From Martelella sp. HB161492 (GTDB lineage Bacteria > Pseudomonadota > Alphaproteobacteria > Rhizobiales > Rhizobiaceae), in NCBI RefSeq assembly GCF_013184775.1, contig NZ_JAATVV010000002.1, positions 88,203 to 152,202 on the forward strand: a DNA stretch of 64,000 bases. The letters are read 5' to 3'. The notes below the pieces were generated by a model. It was given only the letters and a program-made list of their open reading frames with translations, made no database searches and was not told the origin of the DNA. A program made the translations under genes and the position numbers. Shown one piece after another: positions 47,975 through 57,123 of the stretch; the stretch's first letter is position 1, and each line of letters starts with the position of its first letter.

Positions 47975-50893
47975 TCAGCCAGCCTCGCTGACCCGTGCCA
48001 GAGCCACGGCGAGGATCTCGCGCTGCTGGCGGTGCTCTTCAAGCCGGTCACGCTCGGTCTGAACGACCTCCGGATCAGCATTGGCAACGAATTTTTCGTT
48101 GCCGAGCTTCTTCTCCGAGCGCTGAATATCGGCATCGACCTTGCCGATTGCCTTGTTCAGACGTGCCGTCTCAGCCGAGATGTCAATCAGCTCACCCAGC
48201 GGGATACAGGCCGTGGCCTCGCCAATGATCACCTGGGCAGAGCCCTTCGGCGCGATTTTCTCGAAATCGAGCGAAGAGACACGGGCCAGACGCTCGATGG
48301 CCGGATAGTGCCGGCCAAGGCGTTCACGGGTATCAGAATTCGCACCGACCATGACCAGTGGCGCCATGGCACCAGCCGGTACGTTCATCTCTGCGCGAAC
48401 GGAACGGATGCCGGTGATCAGATCCACCAGCCAGTTCAGCTCGGCGGCAGCCTTGTCATCGCGGAAGATCGGCACGCGCCAGTCGGCATGGCATGCCAGA
48501 CCCTGCTTGCCATCCGTGATATAGGCCCACAGCTCTTCAGTCATGAAGGGCATGAAGGGGTGAAGCAGCTTGTAGGTTTCGGCCAGAACATAGGCGATGC
48601 AGGCCTGCGCTTCTGCCTTGGCCTGCTCATCCTCGCCGTTGAAGACAGGCTTCAGCAGCTCCAGATACCAGTCGCAAAGCTGGTTCCAGACAAAGCGGTA
48701 GAGGGCGCCCGCCGCATCGTTGAAGCGGAAGGCTTCGATTGCCTGCGTCACATCCTCGGCAGCCTTGGACAGTTCCGTCAGGATCCAGCGGTTGATCGTC
48801 TGGGTCGCCTTTTCCGGCGCGAAATCCGGGTCCAGCTTCATGCCGTTCATCTCGGCAAAGCGCGTGGCATTCCACAGCTTGGTGCCGAAATTGCGATAGC
48901 CGGCGATGCGGCTTTCATCCAGCTTCACGTCACGGCCCTGCGCCGCCATGATCGCCAGCGTGAAACGCAGCGCATCAGCACCATATTCATCGATCAGATC
49001 GAGCGGATTGATGACGTTGCCCTTCGACTTCGACATCTTCTGCCCGTGCTTGTCGCGCACCAGAGCATGAACATAGACCGTGTGGAAAGGCGCAACCGGT
49101 TCGCCATCCTCATCCTTCATGAAATAGAGCGAACTCATCATCATCCGGGCGACCCAGAAGAAGATGATGTCAAAACCGGTCACCAGAACGCTGGTCGGGT
49201 AATAGCGGGCAAGCTCCGGCGTTTCATCCGGCCAGCCGAGCGTCGAGAACGGCCAGAGCGCGGAAGAGAACCAAGTGTCGAGAACGTCCTCGTCACGGGT
49301 CAGGATCTGGTCGGGCTCGAAGTTTTCGAGACGTTCCTCGATCCATGCCTTCCATGGGCCCTCATGCGAAATATAGTGCTGAACAGCGGCGTCGAGCGCC
49401 TCTTCCTCGGTCTTCTCAACGAAGACCTGGCCGTCCGGGCCATACCAGGCCGGGATCTGATGGCCCCACCAGAGCTGACGCGAGATGCACCAGGGCTCGA
49501 TATTCTCCATCCAGTCGAAATAGGTCTTGTCCCAGTTCTTCGGGACGAATTTGGTCGTGCCGTTGCGAACAGCCTCAATGGCGGGCTCAGCCAGCGTCTT
49601 GGCATCGGCAAACCACTGGTCGGTCAGCATCGGTTCGATGACGACATTGGAACGGTCGCCGAAAGGCTGCATGATCTTCTTGTTCTCGACCAGCGGAACC
49701 GTTTCGCCCTCGCCATTCGTCACCGTGACGGCCAGCCCCTCTTCGGTGATGGCGGCAATGATGCGCTTGCGTGCCACATAGCGATCAAGACCGCGATACT
49801 CATCCGGCACCAGATTGATGTCATCAACTTCGGCTTCGTTCGGCAGCGCGCCCGTTTTGGCGATCGTCATCGCCTGAGCGGCGCAGACGGCATAGGGCTC
49901 GCCATCATCGCGCATCTGAGCCTTGACGTCCATCAGGCGATAGAGCGGGATCTTGTTGCGGCGGGCGACCTGATAGTCGTTGAAATCATGAGCGCCGGTG
50001 ATCTTGACCGCGCCCGATCCGAAGGTCGGATCCGGGTATTCATCGGTGATGATCGGGATCAGGCGGCGATGTTCCTTGGGACCAACGGGAATCTCGCAGA
50101 ACTTGCCGACAATCGGCTTGTAGCGCTCATCAGACGGATGGACGGCAACAGCACCATCCCCCAGCATGGTTTCCGGGCGGGTGGTGGCAATCGAGATATA
50201 ATCGCGCTCTTCCTGGAAGACGACTTTGCCGTCAGCGTCCTTCTCGACATAGGTGTAGGTCTCGCCGCCGGCCAGCGGATATTTGAAATGCCACATATGG
50301 CCGTCGACTTCCTTGTTCTCGACCTCGAGATCGGAAATCGCGGTTTCAAATTGCGGATCCCAGTTGACCAGGCGCTTGCCGCGATAGATCAGCCCTTCCT
50401 TGTAAAGCGTTACAAACACTTCAAGAACGGCCTTCGACAGACCTTCATCCATGGTGAATCGCTCACGCGACCAGTCGCAGGAGGCACCAAGCCGGCGCAG
50501 CTGATTGAAGATCGTGCCGCCGGATTCTTCCTTCCACTCCCAGACCTTGTCGACAAAGGCCTCACGGCCCATTTCCCGGCGTCCCGGCAACTGGTTTTCC
50601 ATCAGCTTGCGCTCGACGACCATCTGCGTGGCAATGCCGGCATGGTCCATGCCCGGCTGCCACAGCACGTCCTTGCCGCGCATGCGCTCGAAGCGGATCA
50701 TGATGTCCTGCAGCGTGTTGTTGAGCGCGTGGCCCATATGCAGCGAGCCCGTCACATTCGGTGGCGGTATCACAATGCTGAAGGACTCCGCACCCGGCTT
50801 GGCATTGGCGCCCGCACGGAAGGCATCAGCCTCTTCCCAGCGCTTGGCGATATCGGGTTCAACGCGCGCGGCATCATAAGTCTTTTCAAGCAT
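47975..50893 (-). CDS. valS: Valyl-tRNA synthetase
   Basis: The 972-residue class I synthetase attaches valine to tRNA-Val. The HIGH-type motif is in PPPNVTGSLHMGHALNNTLQ, the KMSKS motif in GQKMSKSKGNVINPLDLIDE, and an editing (CP1) domain with TTRPETMLGDGAVAVHPSDE lies between. The anticodon-binding domain follows about residue 690, and the C-terminal coiled-coil (KAIGKVDADIQRSEKKLGNE) is present. It lies downstream of a popZ-like gene. Confidence 0.97.
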   Translation of the reverse strand: MLEKTYDAARVEPDIAKRWEEADAFRAGANAKPGAESFSIVIPPPNVTGSLHMGHALNNTLQDIMIRFERMRGKDVLWQPGMDHAGIATQMVVERKLMENQLPGRREMGREAFVDKVWEWKEESGGTIFNQLRRLGASCDWSRERFTMDEGLSKAVLEVFVTLYKEGLIYRGKRLVNWDPQFETAISDLEVENKEVDGHMWHFKYPLAGGETYTYVEKDADGKVVFQEERDYISIATTRPETMLGDGAVAVHPSDERYKPIVGKFCEIPVGPKEHRRLIPIITDEYPDPTFGSGAVKITGAHDFNDYQVARRNKIPLYRLMDVKAQMRDDGEPYAVCAAQAMTIAKTGALPNEAEVDDINLVPDEYRGLDRYVARKRIIAAITEEGLAVTVTNGEGETVPLVENKKIMQPFGDRSNVVIEPMLTDQWFADAKTLAEPAIEAVRNGTTKFVPKNWDKTYFDWMENIEPWCISRQLWWGHQIPAWYGPDGQVFVEKTEEEALDAAVQHYISHEGPWKAWIEERLENFEPDQILTRDEDVLDTWFSSALWPFSTLGWPDETPELARYYPTSVLVTGFDIIFFWVARMMMSSLYFMKDEDGEPVAPFHTVYVHALVRDKHGQKMSKSKGNVINPLDLIDEYGADALRFTLAIMAAQGRDVKLDESRIAGYRNFGTKLWNATRFAEMNGMKLDPDFAPEKATQTINRWILTELSKAAEDVTQAIEAFRFNDAAGALYRFVWNQLCDWYLELLKPVFNGEDEQAKAEAQACIAYVLAETYKLLHPFMPFMTEELWAYITDGKQGLACHADWRVPIFRDDKAAAELNWLVDLITGIRSVRAEMNVPAGAMAPLVMVGANSDTRERLGRHYPAIERLARVSSLDFEKIAPKGSAQVIIGEATACIPLGELIDISAETARLNKAIGKVDADIQRSEKKLGNEKFVANADPEVVQTERDRLEEHRQQREILAVALARVSEAG

Positions 50894-51112
50894 TTCGAGC
50901 CAGTTCCTGCGTTTGCCGGACCCTGCGGCAAAGACATCTGCCTCCGCGTCGGGTTCCGCTCAGAATAATAGGTCGCGAGCGGTCTGCCTGAGGCAAGATC
51001 CGGCCCGCTTTCAGAATAGCCGTTGTTAAGCGGTTGCTACAAACACTGTCAACAACAAAGCCGCCCGGGAGAGGGCGGCTTCAGTGAAGAACAGGCGTAA
51101 AACCGGGTCTTT

Positions 51113-51844
51113 TCAGTCCTCGAGGCCTTCACGCATGCGCCGGATCTCTGCCGCAACCAGACGTTCGACGATCGGCGGCATGTTGCGGTCCAGCCATTCG
51201 CTGAGCAGCGGCCGCAGTTCGGCCGTGACGATCTCATCAACCGTTCGCGAGCCTTCGCGTTTCAGCGCCCGGCTCAGTTCACGCAGAGAATCGCCGACAC
51301 GTTTTTCCGCATCAAGCGAAACCAGATGCTCCGTTTCCCGGGGCTGTTCAGCCGCCATTTCCACCGGCTCAGGCGCGACAACAGTCGCTTCGGCAAGGTG
51401 AACTGGCTCGGGGTCGCGGGTTTCTTCGGCAAGTTCACGCTCTGTCGCGGCACGAACCTCGGCAGCCACCTCACCGATAGAAGCGGGGTGAATCGCCGGC
51501 TCGGAGCGCGTCCCGCGCCAGGCCATGTCATCACCGCGGTTGACGACAACCGGCGCAGGGCGGACCCAGTCCCGCGATGTTGCCGCTTCAGAGATATCGG
51601 CGGGCGCCTCAGCCTCATGCGCAATGGGGGAGAAACTGTGATCCGCATCCTCCTGTGCCGCGGCGAAATGGCCCTCGGGGCTGTGCTCCGGTTCGGCCCC
51701 ATAGGCCTCGGGCTCGCTGTCCTGCGGAAGGCGGCGCTGGCGCTCAAGCTCGCGCCCGGCCTCATCACCGCTGTCGATGATCCTGCGGATAGACGCGAGG
51801 ATCTCTTCCATGGACGGTTCTTGCTGCATCTTTGGCTGCGCCAT
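51113..51844 (-). CDS. popZ: DUF2497 / PopZ-type polar organizing protein
   Basis: The 243-residue protein has the three-part PopZ plan: a short N-terminal helix (EPSMEEILASIRRIID), an acidic proline/glutamate-rich linker of about 140 residues, and a conserved C-terminal helical region (SRTVDEIVTAELRPLLSEWL, then DRNMPPIVERLVAAEIRRMR). PopZ forms a polar matrix that anchors the ParB-parS centromere and cell-cycle proteins. In Rhizobiales it marks the growing pole. Location next to valS matches the order in other alphaproteobacteria. Confidence 0.9.
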   Translation of the reverse strand: MAQPKMQQEPSMEEILASIRRIIDSGDEAGRELERQRRLPQDSEPEAYGAEPEHSPEGHFAAAQEDADHSFSPIAHEAEAPADISEAATSRDWVRPAPVVVNRGDDMAWRGTRSEPAIHPASIGEVAAEVRAATERELAEETRDPEPVHLAEATVVAPEPVEMAAEQPRETEHLVSLDAEKRVGDSLRELSRALKREGSRTVDEIVTAELRPLLSEWLDRNMPPIVERLVAAEIRRMREGLED

Positions 51845-52080
51845 TACTCACCTTTCTGTGTTCTGCGATACCCAAACATACGCAGAATTTCATACCCTTC
51901 GCCGGCTTGCCGACCCATCCGCAATCCCACGGACCGCCCGGTATTCCGCACTGGCGAAACTTCAGAAACGAATCGCATCATAAGACAGACGGCGCCAAGA
52001 CAAGAGTGTGCCAGGGTTTCCTGTAATAACGTATTCACAGTTTTTTCAATGAGATGTCACACCGGCCGGCGCAACCGCTC

Positions 52081-52752
52081 TCAAAACTCGAAGGCACGGG
52101 CTTTGCTGAAGCCAGGCAGCGGCTTCACTGCAGCGTTGAAAGATGCAAATTCGGAGAAGCTTTCGCCATCGCGCCGATAGAGCTTGGCCCGGGCCGCATG
52201 GCCATAACCGACCACGGCAACGAGCCGGCCGCCATCACGAAGCTGCGACAGAATGGCCTCCGGGATGTATTCCACGGCACCATTGATGAAGATCGCATCA
52301 TAGGGCGCTTCGGGCGCGTAGCCCTCTTCCAGCGGTGCGCAGACAACGGCGGCATTATCGTAGCCGAGCTCGGTGAGCTTTTCGGATGACGACGATGCCA
52401 GCGCCTCGTCGCTCTCGACGGCGACAACGGAATTGGCAAGCAGCGACAGAATCGCTGTCGCATAGCCTTCGCAGCTGCCAACCACCATCACAACGTCGCT
52501 CTTGGTGACTTCGAGAAGCTGAAGCAGCTTGGCCAGCGGCGACGCTTCCATCAGATAGCGCGCCGGCGCCCCGGCTGACGGCGCCGTGACCTGAATATCC
52601 TCATCGATATAGGCCAGCGCGGCGCTCTCGGCAGCGATAAAGGCCTCACGCGGTACCGAGAGAAAAGCAGAAATCACCGGATGAGACGTTACGTCCGTTG
52701 CCCGGATCTGGCTTTCGACCATTTTGACCCGCGCCGTTTCGAAATTCACCAT
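52081..52752 (-). CDS. Protein-L-isoaspartate O-methyltransferase-like protein
   Basis: The 223-residue SAM-dependent methyltransferase-fold protein resembles Pcm, with ARVKMVESQIRATDVTSHPV at the N-terminus, then VMVVGSCEGYATAILSLLAN as the SAM-binding motif I. True Pcm motif I is usually GxGSGY; here VGSCEGYA is divergent, so activity is not certain. ATG 52752 is the natural start; the frame is open 38 codons further. In rhizobia this gene often precedes tolC, which is absent here. Confidence 0.8.
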   Translation of the reverse strand: MVNFETARVKMVESQIRATDVTSHPVISAFLSVPREAFIAAESAALAYIDEDIQVTAPSAGAPARYLMEASPLAKLLQLLEVTKSDVVMVVGSCEGYATAILSLLANSVVAVESDEALASSSSEKLTELGYDNAAVVCAPLEEGYAPEAPYDAIFINGAVEYIPEAILSQLRDGGRLVAVVGYGHAARAKLYRRDGESFSEFASFNAAVKPLPGFSKARAFEF

Positions 52753-52894
52753 TGCTGCACCTCGCCTCGCTCGACCGTGCGAAACAGTCCGTTCCGCTGC
52801 ATTTTTCATAAATGCGCTGACCTGATGTGGCAAGGCGTGAGAATGGGGCTGTTTCAATTTTGTCATTTGCCAGACAGCATCTTTCGCCGCTGAA

Positions 52895-52924
52895 GGGCGG
52901 GGACAGATCGCACTGTCCCCGCCC
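52895..52924 (-). terminator. Terminator after the secreted repeat-protein gene
   Basis: A 12-base stem, GGGCGGGGACAG with its complement and a six-base loop, lies between the repeat-protein gene and the Pcm-like gene. It is flanked by AA on one side and TTT on the other. Confidence 0.8.
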
Positions 52925-53013
52925 CTTTAGCGCTTCATGGCGGCATCTTCAGGCCGAGCCAGGATCGAATCAGGTCGCACCCTGCCCGCCTGCTGCAGCC
53001 GCATGACGAGGCT

Positions 53014-53784
53014 CTAGCGGTAGCGATTGACCAGAGCACACAGCTTCTGCAGCCCGGCATCATAATTCTGCAGCGACAGAAGAACCTGCGCACATTGCTT
53101 GACCACGACACGCTGTTCGTTGGCGGCAAGGTTATCATAGCCAGCCAGCAAGCGTCGGTCCGCACGATCGGGCGACGATGTGCCGCTGCCAGAACTGCCG
53201 GAACCGTTCGTGCCACCGCCAATGGCCGATCCGTCGCCAGAGGTACCGGACTGTGATCCATCGCCTGATCCACCGATATCACTGCCCCCGTCGGAGCCGT
53301 CAGAACCGTCAGATCCGCTGGAGCCGCCGGAACCGTCGGAATCGCCGCCCGAACTGACATCGACATCGGCAGAAACGCCGCTGCCGCCGCCGATATCCGT
53401 ATCGACGCTTGCATCAAGTCCGTCAGAGCCGCCAACGCTGGCCGTAACATCTGCAGATATGCCGTCACCGCCGCCGACATCGGCATCCACATCAGCATTG
53501 ACGCCGCTCTCACCGCCAACGCTGGCGGTCGCATCGGCTTCGACACCATCGCCGCCGCCGACACTGGCGTCGACATCGGCATTGACGCCATTATCCCCGC
53601 CGACGCTGGCCGTAACACCAGCATCGACACCATCGCTGGCATCGAGTGACGTGCTGACATTGACGCCGTTTTCTCCACCGATATTCACGTCGAGCGCATT
53701 CGCCGGAACCGAGGCGCCAGCTGCAAGAACAAGGGCAAGGGCAACACCGGAGGTCAGCCCGGCCCGTTTGATAGGCTTATGCAT
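53014..53784 (-). CDS. Secreted protein with 14-residue Gly/Asp/Ala/Val repeats
   Basis: The 256-residue protein has a signal peptide (about 1-30, ending PANALD), then at least seven units of a 14-residue repeat such as GGDNGVNADVDASV and GGGDGVEADATASV (about residues 36-149). A Ser/Gly/Asp-rich linker (about 150-205) and a conserved-looking C-terminal region (LLAGYDNLAANEQRVVVKQC with a second Cys in LQKLCALVNRYR) follow. No enzyme motif is seen. Similar repeat proteins occur in rhizobia, but I know no function. It may form a beta-rich surface or periplasmic polymer, or bind calcium. Confidence 0.8.
   Translation of the reverse strand: MHKPIKRAGLTSGVALALVLAAGASVPANALDVNIGGENGVNVSTSLDASDGVDAGVTASVGGDNGVNADVDASVGGGDGVEADATASVGGESGVNADVDADVGGGDGISADVTASVGGSDGLDASVDTDIGGGSGVSADVDVSSGGDSDGSGGSSGSDGSDGSDGGSDIGGSGDGSQSGTSGDGSAIGGGTNGSGSSGSGTSSPDRADRRLLAGYDNLAANEQRVVVKQCAQVLLSLQNYDAGLQKLCALVNRYR
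53338..53679 (-). repeat. 42-bp tandem repeat array within the secreted protein gene
   Basis: The segment encodes eight units of about 14 residues each (consensus GGxxGVxADVDASV), one of them 12 residues long. DNA copies are diverged but recognisable, for example GCCGACATCGGCATTGACGC-type blocks on the plus strand. Confidence 0.75.
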
Positions 53785-54065
53785 GTCATCTCCTCCATTT
53801 CGCGGGACCGGTCCACATCCATACAACCGGCCAATTGGTTGCACGCCACTAAACTCATGGCGTTAACCTCAAAATGGAGCGCGCAGGCATTTGTTCCGCT
53901 CTGATACGGCATATAAGGCGGAACAGGAGAAGAAAGATGCCGCCCGCCCTGCAGGGGCGCAATTCTGAATAGATGCAATTATGTCGATCATTCAATCACT
54001 TGCAACCGACAGCGCCAATAGCGCCGGCCAGCAACAGGGCATGGCTTCACAAAATCTTACATTCA

Positions 54066-55187
54066 TCAATTCTGGATGTCTTCACGGCCTGCTGGAGCCA
54101 TGGCGCGTGCGCCGCCCTCGCCGATCTCGCGATAGTCATGCCGGTTACCAAGATAGTCGGTGACCTCATAGGACCCGTCCTCACGACGGGTGATATAGGA
54201 AGGGCCGATCGGCACCTTGCCGTGACCACCGGGGATATCCAGCACATAGGTCGGCAGACAGAGACCGGAAATATATCCGCGCAGCGCCCGCATGAGCGCC
54301 TGGCCGCGTTCCACCGATACCCGGAAATGATTGACGCCGCGCGCCTTGTCGAGATGATGCAGGTAATAGGGCTTGACCCGGTTGCGCACGAGAGCGCGAA
54401 ACAGATCGGCCAGCACTGCCGCATCATCATTGATGCCCCTGAGCAGAACCGATTGCGAAAACAGCGGGATGCCCGCATCGACCAGTCGCGCGATCGCCGC
54501 CCGAACCGGTTCGCCCAGTTCCCGCTCATGGTTGACGTGAATGACGAGACTGACGGCCTTTCGCGAAGACCGCAAAGCCGCGATCAGATCTTCGCCGATC
54601 CGTCCCGGGTCGACCAGCGGGATCCGCGTATGGATGCGGATGCTTCCGACATGAGCAACGTCACCAAGCCCCGTCATCAGCGCGGCGATGCGCCGATCAG
54701 ACAGAACCAGAGGGTCACCGCCCGACAGGATGACTTCGAAAATCTCCTCGTGCCCGCGAATATAGTCGAGCGCGGCATCCAGCTCATCACGCGACAGCGC
54801 CTCTTCCGCCTTGCCAACCTTTTCACGCCGGAAGCAGAAGCGGCAATAGACCTGGCAGGTATGGGTCGGCTTCAGCAGCAGACGGTCAGGATAGCGATGC
54901 GTGATGCCTTTCACCTTTTCATAGACATCATCGCCAATCGGATCGGCGAGTTCCTCGTCATGGGCCTCAAGCTCCAGACGGTGCGGCACATATTGCGCAT
55001 AAATCGGATCAGCACGGCCGGCCACCGCGATGCTGTCGACAACATCCGGCGTCAGCCTGATCGAGAATTGATCGGCAACGGCACGCAGCTGCGCGACATC
55101 GCCCGCCTCAACCAGGCCCGACGCTCTCAGGCCTTCGGTTGTCGTGACCGCTTTTCTCAGAACCGGCCGGTCATCTTGCTGCATCAT
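54066..55187 (-). CDS. Lysine-2,3-aminomutase-like radical SAM protein (KamA/EpmB)
   Basis: The 373-residue radical SAM enzyme has the cluster motif TCQVYCRFCFRREKVG (CxxxCxxC), preceded by THRYPDRLLLKPTH, and downstream SGGDPLVLSDRRI, IRIHTRIPLVDP and LDIPGGHGKVPIG, the last typical of the aminomutase PLP region. It resembles EpmB, which converts alpha- to beta-lysine for EF-P modification. The partner EpmA (GenX) and efp are not in the window. ATG 55187 is the natural start; the frame is open 47 codons further. Confidence 0.88.
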   Translation of the reverse strand: MMQQDDRPVLRKAVTTTEGLRASGLVEAGDVAQLRAVADQFSIRLTPDVVDSIAVAGRADPIYAQYVPHRLELEAHDEELADPIGDDVYEKVKGITHRYPDRLLLKPTHTCQVYCRFCFRREKVGKAEEALSRDELDAALDYIRGHEEIFEVILSGGDPLVLSDRRIAALMTGLGDVAHVGSIRIHTRIPLVDPGRIGEDLIAALRSSRKAVSLVIHVNHERELGEPVRAAIARLVDAGIPLFSQSVLLRGINDDAAVLADLFRALVRNRVKPYYLHHLDKARGVNHFRVSVERGQALMRALRGYISGLCLPTYVLDIPGGHGKVPIGPSYITRREDGSYEVTDYLGNRHDYREIGEGGARAMAPAGREDIQN

Positions 55188-55361
55188 CCCATCCAATCCG
55201 CACCACCATAAGCACCCGGAGCGAAGACGGGTCTTCAGCCAACGGGCAAACGCGTGGACACGCTCTAGCCGATCCGCTGGCCTTTTGACAATTCTGGCGT
55301 CGATATTTGCGTACCCAGCGACCATCACCGTGCGGAAAAACCCATCCGGCGCAACGCAGGA

Positions 55362-55808
55362 TCAGGCATCGCGGCGGCGCAGCTCCTCGCGGATATCCAG
55401 AAGAACCTCAAGCTCGGTCGGACCGGCCGGTGCTGCGGGCTGCGCCTCTTCGATCTTCTGCTTGCGATCCGCCGCAGCGCGAATGCGATTGACCGCCTTG
55501 ACCAGCAGGAAGACGACAAATGCGATGATGACGAAATTGATCACCGAGGTGATGAAGGCGCCATAGGCGAAAATCGCAGCGCCGCTTTCACGTGCCGCCG
55601 ACAGCCCCGTATCCGGCGGAACCTCGCCGGACATCACCACATACATGTCGGAAAAATCGACGCCGCCGACAATCAGACCGATGATCGGGTCGATGATGTC
55701 GGACACCAGCGAACGCACGATCGCCGTAAAGGCGGCGCCGACGATGATACCAACCGCGAGATCAATGACATTGCCGCGCGATATAAAATCTCTGAATTCC
55801 TTCAACAT
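55362..55808 (-). CDS. mscL: Large-conductance mechanosensitive channel MscL
   Basis: The 148-residue protein opens under membrane tension to release solutes on hypo-osmotic shock. The first helix begins [20 protein letters not shown] and continues [14 protein letters not shown] (gating glycines). TM2 is [20 protein letters not shown], followed by a charged C-terminal bundle. ATG 55808 is the family start; the frame is open 34 codons further. Confidence 0.96.
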   Translation of the reverse strand: MLKEFRDFISRGNVIDLAVGIIVGAAFTAIVRSLVSDIIDPIIGLIVGGVDFSDMYVVMSGEVPPDTGLSAARESGAAIFAYGAFITSVINFVIIAFVVFLLVKAVNRIRAAADRKQKIEEAQPAAPAGPTELEVLLDIREELRRRDA

Positions 55809-56010
55809 CCTGTAACCGTCCCTTCCAGCAAGACATGAAAAAAGCTCCGCTCCTCGGCCGCTTCCCCATCTGGATGTCAGGATGGACGACAGCGCAGATA
55901 ATTCAACCATTTAGTCGCCGGAACCACCGAAAAATGAAAGCGATGACGAACGAAAAAGCCAACCGGTCCAGCCAGTGCGGGGAAAAGCCGATTGACCGGA
56001 CAGAAAGAAC

Positions 56011-56056
56011 GTAACTTTATAACATTCTCATTGACAAACGTAATAACATTACATAT
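56011..56056. promoter_or_regulatory. Candidate Zur operator, distal cluster
   Basis: Two copies of ATAACATT (reverse of AATGTTAT) lie at 56019-56026 and 56043-56050; the second is part of a GTAAT-AAC-ATTAC palindrome. The motif resembles the AATGTTAT-type half-sites of alphaproteobacterial Zur. The placement, about 190 bp upstream of the micro-ORF, is far for a simple operator. Confidence 0.45.
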
Positions 56057-56203
56057 TCAAATCTCAGCCAAATCGATTGAGCCCGTTATCGGCTGAAACA
56101 GGCTGCGGCTCCGTCGCAATTCAGACCTGACGGGCAGCACCTGCCGGCACGATCGAGACACCGATACAGCCCTGGTCCATGCCGGAATCAGCATAAACCA
56201 TTA

Positions 56204-56241
56204 CTGTAATGTTATATCAATACCAAAAGAGCGTAACATTC
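56204..56241. promoter_or_regulatory. Candidate Zur operator, proximal cluster
   Basis: AATGTTAT (56208-56215) and GTAACATT (56233-56240) are further copies of the motif, just ahead of the metal-uptake operon. The pair would fit repression when metal is replete. The gap 55809-56245 otherwise contains no gene. Confidence 0.5.
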
Positions 56242-56245
56242 CCTC

Positions 56246-56371
56246 ATGAAAGCTGCTCCTCCGCCCCGCCTTTCGCTGCTCGCCCGTCCCTTTCACCAGC
56301 GTTTGGCCGGCGTTCTGATCATTCTCGCGCTCCTGTGGCTGGCAATTTTCTGGGCGGTGTCGCTGCCATGA
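56246..56371 (+). CDS. 41-residue single-pass membrane microprotein upstream of the metal ABC genes
   Basis: An ORF from ATG 56246 encodes a 41-residue protein: a basic, proline-rich start (MKAAPPPRLSLLARPFHQR) and one hydrophobic helix (LAGVLIILALLWLAIFWAVS). Its TGA overlaps the ATG of the next gene (ATGA), which suggests translational coupling. The reading frame is out of phase with the longer ORF that spans the region. There is no strong ribosome-binding site. I recognise no family. It could be an accessory subunit of the transporter, or a leader for coupling. Confidence 0.6.
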   Translation: MKAAPPPRLSLLARPFHQRLAGVLIILALLWLAIFWAVSLP

Positions 56372-57123
56372 AGCCTGCTGCAATCTGCTTTGACAATGTC
56401 ACGCTCGCCTATGACCGCCATCCCGCCGTCCACCACCTGACCGGCCGGTTTGAGCCGGGCAGCCTGACGGCAATCGCCGGTCCGAACGGCGCCGGCAAGT
56501 CGACCCTCATCAAGGCCCTTATGGGGGAAATTGCCCCTGCTGCCGGGCGTATCGACCGCGGCGGCCTGATGGTGCGCGACCTTGGCTACCTGCCCCAGGC
56601 CGCCGAGATCGACCGGCATTTTCCCTTGAGCGTCGCCGACACGGTGATGCTGGGAGCATGGCGCAAGATCGGCGCCTTCGGCGGCATGACGCGGGAAACA
56701 GCGCGACAGGCCGAAGAGGCGCTGGCCGCCGTGGGTCTCGAAGGTTTCGAAAGACGACCGATTTCAGCGCTGTCCGCCGGCCAGTTCCAGCGAGTGCTTT
56801 TTGCCCGTCTGCTGCTGCAGGATGCCCGCGTTGTCGTGCTGGATGAACCCTTTACCGCAATCGATGCCCGGACCACGCGCGACCTTCTCGATATCGTCAT
56901 GCGCTGGCATGGCGAGGGGCGAACGGTGATTGCCGTGCTTCACGATTTCGATCAGGTCCGTGCGCATTTTCCGCAGACACTGCTTCTGGCGCGGGAAATG
57001 ATCGCCTGGGGTGAAACCGAGACCGCGCTTTCGTCGCGTAATCTTTTCAATGCACGCGCGCTGGCTGAAGCCTTTGACGAGGCGGCGGAGCTGTGCCAGC
57101 GCGATGCGGTGAACGCCCGATGA
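56368..57123 (+). CDS. aztA: Zinc/manganese-type ABC transporter ATPase
   Basis: The 251-residue ATP-binding subunit has Walker A in AGPNGAGKSTLIKALMG, the signature ISALSAGQFQRVLFARLLLQ, Walker B in ARVVVLDEPFTA, and the H-loop in AVLHDFDQV. It belongs to the metal-chelate ABC (ZnuC/MntB/AztA) type. ATG 56368 overlaps the micro-ORF by ATGA. The order ATPase-permease-binding protein matches the aztABC systems of alphaproteobacteria, so AztA is the working name. Confidence 0.88.
   Translation: MKPAAICFDNVTLAYDRHPAVHHLTGRFEPGSLTAIAGPNGAGKSTLIKALMGEIAPAAGRIDRGGLMVRDLGYLPQAAEIDRHFPLSVADTVMLGAWRKIGAFGGMTRETARQAEEALAAVGLEGFERRPISALSAGQFQRVLFARLLLQDARVVVLDEPFTAIDARTTRDLLDIVMRWHGEGRTVIAVLHDFDQVRAHFPQTLLLAREMIAWGETETALSSRNLFNARALAEAFDEAAELCQRDAVNAR

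Noticed and set aside
47972..50968. 998-codon plus-strand ORF opposite valS
   Set aside because: It spans exactly the antisense of valS and has no domain; long antisense ORFs are common in GC-rich genomes.
53338..53679. CRISPR-like tandem array
   Set aside because: The 42-bp periodicity is in frame and encodes regular 14-residue protein repeats.
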